Assembly (NCBI GenBank): GCA_910578345.1
Contig: CAJTRA010000034.1
Coordinates: forward strand, 1 to 11,066
Direction: 5' to 3'
Source of the DNA: an uncultured Lachnospiraceae bacterium
GTDB lineage: Bacteria > Bacillota > Clostridia > Lachnospirales > Lachnospiraceae
DNA: 11,066 bases
Below are positions 5,342-11,066 of the stretch, piece after piece. The notes below the pieces were generated by a model. It was given only the letters and a program-made list of their open reading frames with translations. It was not told the DNA's origin and made no database searches. Positions within the stretch are counted from its first letter, which is position 1, and each line of letters opens with the position of its first letter. The position numbers and the translations under genes are program-made.

Positions 5342-6982
5342 ATGATCCAAGCAAACAACGTAACACTACGCGTAGGAAAAAAGGCTCTCTTCGAGGACGT
5401 AAATATCAAATTCACAGAAGGCAACTGCTATGGACTGATCGGCGCAAACGGCGCTGGCAAGTCTACCTTCCTCAAGATTCTTTCCGGTGCGCTGGAGACC
5501 ACAAACGGAGATGTTTCGATCACTCCCGGCCAGCGCCTCTCTGTTCTGGAACAGGATCATTTCAAGTACGATTCCTACCCGGTCATGGACACTGTCATCA
5601 TGGGAAATGAACGGCTCTACTCGATTATGAAGGAAAAGGACGCGATCTATGCCAAAGAAGATTTCACTGACGAGGACGGGATCCGCGCCAGTGAGTTGGA
5701 AGCAGAATTCGCTGAGATGGATGGCTGGGACGCAGAGTCCAATGCGGCGATGCTCTTAAACGGCCTGGGGATTGGCACCGATCTGCACTACAGTATGATG
5801 TCAGATCTAAACGGCAATGAGAAGGTCAAAGTCCTGCTGGCAAAAGCTCTTTTCGGCAACCCGGATATCCTGCTTTTGGACGAGCCAACGAACCATCTGG
5901 ACCTGGATGCCATCGCCTGGCTGGAAGAATTCCTGATCAACTTTGACAACACCGTGATCGCGGTCTCCCACGACCGTTATTTCCTGAATAAAGTCTGCAC
6001 CCATATTGCGGATATCGATTACGGCAAGATCCAACTCTATGCAGGTAACTATGATTTCTGGTACGAATCCAGCCAGCTAATCATCAAGCAGCGCAAAGAA
6101 GCCAATAAGAAAAAGGAAGAGCAGATCAAGGAACTGCAGGAGTTCATCTCCCGCTTCTCTGCTAACGCTTCTAAATCCAAACAGGCGACTTCCAGAAAAC
6201 GTGCACTGGAAAAGATCGAGTTGGACGACATCCGTCCTTCCAGCCGGAAATACCCTTATATCGATTTCCGGCCGGAGCGTGAGATTGGCAATGAGGTGCT
6301 CACCGTAGAGGGCATCAGCAAGACAATCAATGGCGAGAAGGTACTGGACAACATCTCCTTTATCGTAGGACACGACGATAAGATCGCCTTTGTGGGCGGC
6401 AACGAGCTTGCCAAGACAACGCTCTTTAAGATCCTGATGGGCGAAATGGAACCTGACGAAGGGAATTATAAATGGGGCGTTACCACTTCGCAGGCTTATT
6501 TCCCGAAGGATAACACTGTAGAATTTGACAACAATTACACCATCACGGAATGGCTCATGGGCTACTCTCCCGTCAAGGATGTGACTTATGTGCGCGGTTT
6601 CCTCGGTCGTATGCTTTTCGCCGGGGACGACGGCGTCAAGAAAGTAAAGATACTCTCCGGCGGTGAGAAGGTACGCTGTCTGCTTTCCAAAATGATGATC
6701 AGTGGTTCTAACTGCCTGATCTTCGACGAGCCTACCAACCATCTGGACATGGAATCGATCACCGCTTTAAATGAAGGTATGAAAAAGTTCAAAGGCGTAG
6801 AGTTATTCTCCTGCCATGACCATCAGGTCGTACAGACGACGGCCAACCGCATTATGGAAATCCTGCCGGACGGCTCCCTCGTCGATAAGATCACTACCTA
6901 TGACGAATACCTTGCAAGCGATGAAATGGCGAGAAAGCGTACCGTATACACGAGTACTGCCACCGCTGAGGATGACGATTGA
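5342..6982 (+). CDS. ykpA: ABC-F family ATPase, YkpA/YbiT-like ribosome-associated protein
   Basis: A soluble 546-aa protein with two ABC cassettes and no membrane segments, the layout of ABC-F translation factors that bind the ribosomal E site. Cassette 1 has Walker A GANGAGKST (34-42), a signature-like SDLNGNEK (154-161), Walker B with D180-E181 in LLLDEPTNHLD, and an H-loop VSHDR. The charged interdomain linker follows (about 240-300, KKKEEQIKELQEF then SRFSANASKSKQATSRKR). Cassette 2 has a degenerate Walker A GGNELAKTT (352-360), a canonical LSGGEK (438-443), Walker B with D462-E463, and SCHDH. From memory, B. subtilis YkpA shows the same linker wording and a degenerate second Walker A, so these are subgroup traits and not damage. 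GGAGG lies six bases before the ATG. It heads a cluster, with the PHP gene only 16 bases downstream. It is not clearly a drug-resistance type; a housekeeping role is more likely. Confidence 0.93.
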   Translation: MIQANNVTLRVGKKALFEDVNIKFTEGNCYGLIGANGAGKSTFLKILSGALETTNGDVSITPGQRLSVLEQDHFKYDSYPVMDTVIMGNERLYSIMKEKDAIYAKEDFTDEDGIRASELEAEFAEMDGWDAESNAAMLLNGLGIGTDLHYSMMSDLNGNEKVKVLLAKALFGNPDILLLDEPTNHLDLDAIAWLEEFLINFDNTVIAVSHDRYFLNKVCTHIADIDYGKIQLYAGNYDFWYESSQLIIKQRKEANKKKEEQIKELQEFISRFSANASKSKQATSRKRALEKIELDDIRPSSRKYPYIDFRPEREIGNEVLTVEGISKTINGEKVLDNISFIVGHDDKIAFVGGNELAKTTLFKILMGEMEPDEGNYKWGVTTSQAYFPKDNTVEFDNNYTITEWLMGYSPVKDVTYVRGFLGRMLFAGDDGVKKVKILSGGEKVRCLLSKMMISGSNCLIFDEPTNHLDMESITALNEGMKKFKGVELFSCHDHQVVQTTANRIMEILPDGSLVDKITTYDEYLASDEMARKRTVYTSTATAEDDD

Positions 6983-6998
6983 TCGCTGGAGGAACGCA

Positions 6999-7898
6999 AT
7001 GAAACCGGTTGACTTACACACACATTCTAACAAATCTGACGGCAGCTACTCTCCTGCCGAACTGGTAGACTACGCTGTCGTAAAGGAGCTCAGTGCCGTT
7101 GCGCTGACTGACCACGATACCATCGACGGTTTGCAGGAGGCCGTCTCCCACGCAAAAGCACTCACACAGGCAGGACTTCCTTCTGTTGAAGTGGTTCCCG
7201 GTATCGAGTTTTCTACAGAATATGAGAAAAAGGACGTCCACGTCGTAGGGCTGTATATTTCCTACGACGCGCTGTCTTTCCATGCAAAGCTCCAGGAATT
7301 TGTGGATTCCCGGATCAACCGCAATATCAAAATGTGCCAAAACCTACAGACCGCCGGCATAGACATCACTTTCGAAAAGTTACAGGCAAAAACTCCTGGC
7401 GCTGTGATCACCCGCGCACATTACGCCGCCTATCTGCTCGAAGAAGGATATGTGAAAAGCCGGCAGGACGCTTTTTCCCAATATCTGGGCGACCACACGA
7501 AATACTTTATTCCACGCGAAAAGGTGACCCCGATCCAGGCTGTCAATTTAATCCTGGAAGCGGGCGGTATTCCCATTCTCGCCCACCCGCCGCTATATCA
7601 CATGGGAAGCGAGCGGCTTGAAAAGTTAGTCGCAAACCTGAAAGAAGCCGGGCTTATGGGCATCGAAGCGCTCTATTGCAGCTATACGAACCAGGAGGAA
7701 CGGGATATGCGCAGACTGGCCGGGCGGTATGAGCTTCTCTTAAGCGGCGGCTCCGATTTCCATGGCATCAACAAACCTGGTCTGGATCTGGGCACCGGAT
7801 ACGGAAAGCTATTCGTACCGGAAGAGTTTCTGGACAAGATCAAAGAGGCCTATTCATGCCTGCATGCCCATACCGTTCCCAACACAAATGCTCCGTAA
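6999..7898 (+). CDS. PHP-domain phosphoesterase, RNase AM/YciV-like
   Basis: A 299-aa PHP-domain protein of the size and motif order of E. coli YciV (RNase AM, also called TrpH). That enzyme removes 5' nucleotides from RNA, matures rRNA 5' ends and dephosphorylates 3',5'-nucleoside bisphosphates such as pAp. Metal-binding candidates are H7 and H9 (DLHTHS), D14, D38-H39 (LTDHDT), E70 (GIEFS), H81 (VHVVG), H141 (TRAHYA), H196 (LAHPP), and D253 with H255 (SDFHG). A YciV-like insertion between the two halves of the PHP fold is present (about 95-175). I chose the ATG at 6999 because GGAGG lies six bases before it and the family starts this way. The open frame extends upstream to 6816, but only inside the ABC-F gene in another frame. 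The close spacing to the ABC-F gene suggests co-transcription. The exact substrate is inferred. Confidence 0.9.
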   Translation: MKPVDLHTHSNKSDGSYSPAELVDYAVVKELSAVALTDHDTIDGLQEAVSHAKALTQAGLPSVEVVPGIEFSTEYEKKDVHVVGLYISYDALSFHAKLQEFVDSRINRNIKMCQNLQTAGIDITFEKLQAKTPGAVITRAHYAAYLLEEGYVKSRQDAFSQYLGDHTKYFIPREKVTPIQAVNLILEAGGIPILAHPPLYHMGSERLEKLVANLKEAGLMGIEALYCSYTNQEERDMRRLAGRYELLLSGGSDFHGINKPGLDLGTGYGKLFVPEEFLDKIKEAYSCLHAHTVPNTNAP

Positions 7899-7922
7899 GA
7901 AATGAAAGGACCACAATTCCCT

Positions 7923-8726
7923 ATGAAACTTTTATTTACTGACTTAGATGGAACCTTACTCAACAATGACAGCCAGATTTCTCCTGATACCAGAGCTTTC
8001 CTGGATGAGTTTCTTGCTGCCGGCAACAAGCTCATTCTCTCTTCCGGACGCCCCACAGACAGCGTTCTGGAAGTCAAAAATAACGCCGGACTATCGCAGC
8101 CCGGCATTCTGTTAAGCTGTTATAACGGCGCACAGATCTATGACTGCGACAGCCGCCGCACCATCATGGCGAAAAGGCTGCCGCTTTCCTACGTTTCCTA
8201 TCTTCAGGAACAGGCGGCGTACCATGATCTGCATCTTCAGACCTACCAGGAAAATGCCGTCGTTTCTCCCGCAGATGACGAAGAAATCCGTTTTTATCGG
8301 ATACGGATCCATCTGCCTCTCGTCGTTTCCCCTGTTCTGACAGACGCACTGACCGACGGTCCCTACAAAATGCTCGCCGCCTCTCTGCACGACCACAGTA
8401 AATTAGAAGCTTTCCGGCTTAGTATCTCCGACTGGTCTAAGGGTAAGATCCAGACCATCTATTCCAATGACCTATACCTGGAACTTTTCCGGCAAGACGC
8501 TGGCAAGGGCAATGCCCTGCGCTTTCTATGCTATCACTTCGGCGTCCCTCTGTCAGATGCCTACGCCGCCGGAGATGCGCAAAATGATATTTCCATGCTG
8601 CAGGCTGCAGGCACCGGCATCGCCATGCGCAATGCCCCTGATCAAGTGAAGGAAGCCGCCGACCTCGTTACTGACCTGGATAACGATCAGGATGGCCTGG
8701 CCAGGCTGATGCAAAAACTCTTGTGA
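7923..8726 (+). CDS. Cof-type HAD-IIB family phosphatase
   Basis: A 267-aa haloacid dehalogenase-superfamily hydrolase. Motif I is FTDLDGTLL with nucleophile D7 and acid/base D9. Motif II is SSGRP (40-44). Motif III is probably K195 in DAGKGNAL. Motif IV is GDAQND with D218 and D222. The large C2-type cap (about 85-190) and overall length fit the Cof/YbiV group, which dephosphorylates small sugar phosphates or cofactor intermediates such as FMN or PLP; the true substrate is unknown. I prefer the ATG at 7923 because the family begins M-K-L-hydrophobic-DLDGT and GAAAGGA lies about 12 bases upstream. An in-frame ATG at 7902 would add MKGPQFP but has no ribosome-binding site. The gene follows the PHP gene by 24 bases, or three from the alternative start. 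Its stop is only seven bases from the convergent acidic-protein gene. Confidence 0.92.
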   Translation: MKLLFTDLDGTLLNNDSQISPDTRAFLDEFLAAGNKLILSSGRPTDSVLEVKNNAGLSQPGILLSCYNGAQIYDCDSRRTIMAKRLPLSYVSYLQEQAAYHDLHLQTYQENAVVSPADDEEIRFYRIRIHLPLVVSPVLTDALTDGPYKMLAASLHDHSKLEAFRLSISDWSKGKIQTIYSNDLYLELFRQDAGKGNALRFLCYHFGVPLSDAYAAGDAQNDISMLQAAGTGIAMRNAPDQVKEAADLVTDLDNDQDGLARLMQKLL

Positions 8727-8733
8727 CTTCCGC

Positions 8734-8991
8734 TCATCCTTCCACGATCAGATATCTTCCGTCCCCAATCTCAAATACTTCTTCCGCTTCCAGGATGCTG
8801 TCCTCGTCAGCATCCTCGATATCAATCCCTTCCTCCTCGAAAAATTCCCACACTTCTCTGACGGAATCCACCACCACTGCCATACAATCCTCCAAAAATG
8901 TTTCCGCTTCCTCCAGCGTCTCCGCTACTGGCTCCGGATAAAGCTGTGACTGGTTCTCCAAAAAACATTGCAGTACCTTCTCATCAAACAT
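8734..8991 (-). CDS. Small, highly acidic protein of unknown function
   Basis: An 85-aa protein I cannot assign. By hand count it has 28 Asp/Glu and only three Lys/Arg, giving a strong negative charge, with EDADEDSILEAEEVFE near the end. It starts MFDEKVLQCFLENQSQL and has no signal peptide, membrane segment or metal-binding cluster; two Cys (residues 9 and 36) are far apart. AAAGGAG lies six bases before the ATG and overlaps the end of maf, whose stop is 15 bases upstream, so the two are probably one operon. The good ribosome-binding site and balanced helical character argue for a real gene. Possible roles are a protein-protein adaptor or a nucleic-acid mimic, but nothing in the sequence decides this. 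Confidence 0.8.
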   Translation of the reverse strand: MFDEKVLQCFLENQSQLYPEPVAETLEEAETFLEDCMAVVVDSVREVWEFFEEEGIDIEDADEDSILEAEEVFEIGDGRYLIVEG

Positions 8992-9006
8992 AGTCTACTC
9001 CTTTCT

Positions 9007-9594
9007 CTACCATAGCCCTCTCTTCTTCAATTCCTGACAGACTCTGCCCACAGGAAGCCCGACCACATTATTGTAATCCCCACAGATTCCCTGAATGTAG
9101 GCGGCGCAAAACCCCTGAATTGCGTATGCACCGGCTTTGTCCATCGGTTCTCCACTTTCTACATATTTCCTGATGTCCTCCGATGTCATGGAATACATCG
9201 TGACATCCGTGCATTCGCTGAAGACAGCATACATAGCCGACATATCCTTATACTTCCAGGCAAGCGTCACCCCTGTATAGACCTGATGGCTGCTGCCCTG
9301 AAGCTTCTCAAGCATCCTGACGGCATCTTCTCTATCTGCAGGTTTGCCTAAAATCTCACCCCAGCAGGATACCACTGTATCCGCCCCGATCACGATGAAA
9401 TCCTCTTTTCCCTCTCCAGACAGCCTGCCGCATACATCCACTGCTTTCAGATAGGACAATTCCTCCACGATCTCGTTCGGTTCGGTCTTCGTACTCTTCT
9501 CCTCCACCGCGCTCGGCATAGTCTTAAATGAAATTCCCACCTGCCGCAGCAATTCTTTCCTGCGGGGTGAGGCTGATGCCAGATATATTTTCAT
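9007..9594 (-). CDS. maf: Maf family nucleoside triphosphate pyrophosphatase
   Basis: A 195-aa cytosolic Maf protein, which hydrolyses nucleotides such as dTTP, UTP or modified forms to the monophosphate and PPi, cleaning the pool; some members affect septum formation. Family motifs are complete: SASPRR (7-12) for phosphate binding, E32-K33 and K50 in the pocket, the catalytic D72 in IGADTVV, GKPADREDAVRML (83-95), HQVYTGV (103-109), the AGAYAIQG motif (154-161) with Q160, and GDYNNVVGLPV (172-182). This pattern fits the YhdE-type (dTTP/UTP) branch better than the YceF-type. AAAGGAAAT precedes the ATG at a normal distance. It is the first gene of a short minus-strand operon with the acidic 85-aa protein. 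Confidence 0.95.
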   Translation of the reverse strand: MKIYLASASPRRKELLRQVGISFKTMPSAVEEKSTKTEPNEIVEELSYLKAVDVCGRLSGEGKEDFIVIGADTVVSCWGEILGKPADREDAVRMLEKLQGSSHQVYTGVTLAWKYKDMSAMYAVFSECTDVTMYSMTSEDIRKYVESGEPMDKAGAYAIQGFCAAYIQGICGDYNNVVGLPVGRVCQELKKRGLW

Positions 9595-9629
9595 ACTATA
9601 GATTTCCTTTCTCTGCTCCTCGTGACAAT

Positions 9630-9635
9630 ATTATA
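9630..9635 (-). promoter_or_regulatory. Putative -10 element of the maf operon
   Basis: A perfect TATAAT on the minus strand lies about 36 bases before the maf start. The hexamer 17 bases upstream (TATTAA) is a poor -35, so the assignment is tentative. The rest of 9595-9774 must also hold the divergent recombinase promoter, for which I see no convincing sequence. Confidence 0.4.
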
Positions 9636-9774
9636 TAACGGTCTGTGCTGAATTAATAGACTTTCTTGTTGTTTTCGTCACTCTTTTGATGCATTAAAAA
9701 AATCTTCTGGCCGGAGATTGGAATGCAAGGTAGGATATTTGTAAAACAATAGAAGATGAAAAGGAGAGAGCACC

Positions 9775-10695
9775 ATGATCAAACAACAAACCTGCACAGA
9801 GAATTATCTGGAATACTGCCAGACACAGAAGTGCCTGGATGAAAAAACGCTGAAAGCATACCGGATCGATCTAAGGCAATTTAACGAACAGATTTCCGGG
9901 AAACATATCACAGAGGTCACTTCTGCCGAGTTAGAAACCTTTATCGCCAATCTTCACCAATTATACAAGCCCAAAACCGTAAAACGCAAGATTGCCGCAG
10001 TCAAAGCCTTTTTTCATTATTTGGAGTATAAGGAGTTAATCGACCGAAATCCCTTCAACAAAATTCAGGTACGCTTTCGGGAACCTGTAATTTTACCCAA
10101 AACCATACCCTTACCGATCATGGAGACCTTTTTATCCACAATATACCGTCAATATAACACCGCCAAAACATCCTATCAGAAACTGAATGCCCTGCGGGAC
10201 GCTGCCGTCGCAGAACTTCTGTTTGCTTCCGGTATGAGAATTTCTGAACTATGCATGTTGAAAAGCAATGATATAAACCTGCTTGACGGAACAATTCTGA
10301 TCTACGGAAAAGGTGATAAAGAGCGGCGCATTCAGATTGGAAGTGAGATGGTTTTGCAGATTTTAAAAGACTACAAGAACAGCTTCTATGCACAAACACA
10401 ATCCTGCGGCCGCTTTTTTACAAGTCAGTCCGGTAAACCGTTGTCAGATCAGGCCGTGCGAAGGATGATAAATAAGTACACAGCCCTGGCATCTATAGAA
10501 TTGCACATTACACCTCATATGTTCCGGCACACCTTTGCGACAAGCCTGTTGGAAGCCGATGTTGATATACGCTATATCCAGGAAATGCTAGGACACAGTT
10601 CCATCAATATTACGGAAATATATACGCATGTCACCGTGGCTAAGCAAAGAGATATTCTCGCCGCGAAACATCCCAGGAAAGATTTTCATATATAA
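9775..10695 (+). CDS. Tyrosine recombinase/integrase (XerC/D-like)
   Basis: A 306-aa site-specific recombinase with both expected domains. A SAM-like core-binding domain covers about residues 5-92 (YLEYCQTQKCLDEKTLKAYR, then KTVKRKIAAVKAFFHYL). The catalytic domain (about 110-295) has the full active set: R155 (SGMRISEL), K179 (YGKGDKERR), H248 and R251 (HMFRHTFAT), H274 (LGHSS) and the nucleophile Y283 (IYTHV). It is intact and likely active. There is no arm-binding domain, so it is of the short Xer-like kind used for dif-type sites, inversions or small mobile elements, not a large phage integrase. AAGGAG lies at a normal distance before the ATG. Its base composition (about 42% GC in a sampled line) is lower than the genes to the left. 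It is divergent from maf and lies upstream of a prenyl synthase-like gene. Housekeeping XerC/D is less likely given this context. Confidence 0.93.
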   Translation: MIKQQTCTENYLEYCQTQKCLDEKTLKAYRIDLRQFNEQISGKHITEVTSAELETFIANLHQLYKPKTVKRKIAAVKAFFHYLEYKELIDRNPFNKIQVRFREPVILPKTIPLPIMETFLSTIYRQYNTAKTSYQKLNALRDAAVAELLFASGMRISELCMLKSNDINLLDGTILIYGKGDKERRIQIGSEMVLQILKDYKNSFYAQTQSCGRFFTSQSGKPLSDQAVRRMINKYTALASIELHITPHMFRHTFATSLLEADVDIRYIQEMLGHSSINITEIYTHVTVAKQRDILAAKHPRKDFHI

Positions 10696-10743
10696 CCGGG
10701 ACTGAGAAAACGATCCATGAAAGGAGGCGGTGCAGGACGGATT

Positions 10744-10770
10744 TTATGGATAATAGAAAGTTATCCGTTG
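10744..10770. other. Candidate recombinase core site: short inverted repeat with 7-nt centre
   Basis: TATGGATAA (10745-10753), seven bases TAGAAAG, and TTATCCGTT (10761-10769) form an imperfect inverted repeat. The inner six bases of each arm match exactly (GGATAA/TTATCC) and seven of nine match overall. Short inverted arms around a 6-8 base centre are the usual shape of tyrosine-recombinase crossover sites, and this lies 50 bases after the recombinase gene. No T-run follows, so it is not a terminator. No second copy was seen in the window. Confidence 0.35.
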
Positions 10771-10800
10771 GATGATAATATAATGAAAGTGGTGCAGTCT

Positions 10801-11066
10801 ATGGTTTACAAGAAAGAGGATTTTTATAAAATAGAAAAAGAGTTTATCGACATATTTAATAGAAATTGGTCGGATTTCCTAAATTCATTATTTTTTCAGC
10901 AACAACAGTTTATTTCTGGAAATCGTTTGCGACCTCTTATCGTTTTAGTAGGTTACCTGGCGACGAAACAGGATTTACATATTGATTCAAAGGAATATGA
11001 AAAAATCAGCAGATTGTCCTTGAGTATAGAGTTGATCCATAAAGCTTCCTTGATTTTAGATGACTT
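10801..11066 (+). CDS. Trans-isoprenyl diphosphate synthase (polyprenyl synthetase) family protein (partial, 3' end off window)
   Basis: The first 88 codons are visible. Family landmarks are the GNRLRP segment (residues about 40-45, usually GGKRLRP, which binds IPP pyrophosphate) and the start of the first Asp-rich motif, ELIHKASLILDD (about 77-88), before the window ends. Enzymes of this family join IPP units onto allylic diphosphates to make farnesyl, geranylgeranyl or longer chains; ComQ, which prenylates the ComX pheromone, is a distant relative. The Leu before the Asp pair and the Lys in HKAS differ from the usual HTASLIHDD. I chose the ATG at 10801 (AAAGTGGTG lies six bases before). In-frame ATGs at 10783 and 10717 exist but add non-family residues. 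Hand-counted GC is about 31%, far lower than the core genes, suggesting transfer. Product length and function cannot be judged from this part. Confidence 0.8.
   Translation, partial: MVYKKEDFYKIEKEFIDIFNRNWSDFLNSLFFQQQQFISGNRLRPLIVLVGYLATKQDLHIDSKEYEKISRLSLSIELIHKASLILDD

Noticed and set aside
6077..6742. 221-codon minus-strand frame opposite the ABC-F gene
   Set aside because: It lies wholly inside a well-supported ABC-F gene and has no family motif or independent start signal.
6816..6998. N-terminal extension of the PHP protein into the ABC-F gene
   Set aside because: The extra 61 codons overlap the ABC-F gene in another frame; GGAGG and the family-typical start support 6999.
8695..8704. 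Perfect 10-bp palindrome CCTGGCCAGG
   Set aside because: It lies inside the HAD coding sequence, is short, has no T-run and no second copy, and is explained by codon use.
9697..9716. Hairpin AATCTTC/GGAGATT near a run of A (T on the minus strand), terminator-like
   Set aside because: On the minus strand, where the T-run would follow, one stem pair is mismatched and there is no minus-strand gene upstream for it to end; it could be a relic.
10717..10800. Earlier start for the prenyl synthase at 10717 or 10783
   Set aside because: The frame is open back to the recombinase stop, but the added residues (Gly-rich MKGGGAG and onward) do not look like the family and neither ATG has a well-placed ribosome-binding site.

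Overview
The window looks like chromosomal DNA from an anaerobic member of the Clostridia, most likely the Lachnospiraceae. This rests on protein character, not on a search. It carries a Clostridium symbiosum-sized pyruvate phosphate dikinase (872 aa, catalytic His454 and Cys830), a YkpA-like ABC-F protein, strong GGAGG ribosome-binding sites, and a small sigma factor followed directly by a single-pass membrane protein, an arrangement common in that family.

Layout. Bases 1-798 (minus strand) hold an ECF-like sigma factor whose stop overlaps the start of a membrane protein that is probably its anti-sigma partner and is cut by the window edge. Bases 799-1402 have no convincing gene. They contain the rho-independent terminator of ppdK (about 1284-1328) and an unexplained family of related ~15-18 bp repeats at about 1015-1247, with a diverged outlier at 1370-1386. 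Bases 1403-4021 (minus) are ppdK. Bases 4204-5025 (minus) encode a glycerophosphodiester phosphodiesterase-family protein. Divergent promoter-like sequences lie at 5137-5254. From 5342 to 8726 (plus) a compact cluster encodes an ABC-F ATPase, a PHP-domain phosphoesterase resembling RNase AM/YciV, and a Cof-type HAD phosphatase. Facing it on the minus strand, 8734-9594, is a Maf nucleotide pyrophosphatase followed by a very acidic 85-aa protein of unknown role.

From about 9600 the character changes. A tyrosine recombinase (9775-10695) is followed by the first 88 codons of a trans-isoprenyl diphosphate synthase-like gene that runs off the right edge. By hand count this last gene is about 31% GC, clearly below the core genes to its left. 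This looks like the left part of an accessory or mobile segment. A short imperfect inverted repeat with a 7-nt centre lies just after the recombinase gene and has the shape of a recombinase core site.

How the genes work together. PPDK links pyruvate and PEP using PPi/AMP, as is usual in fermentative Clostridia. The ABC-F and PHP genes may both touch ribosome or RNA metabolism, and HAD and Maf are housekeeping phosphatase or nucleotide-cleaning enzymes. The least explained parts are the repeat array at 1015-1247 and the recombinase/prenyl synthase segment at the right end.
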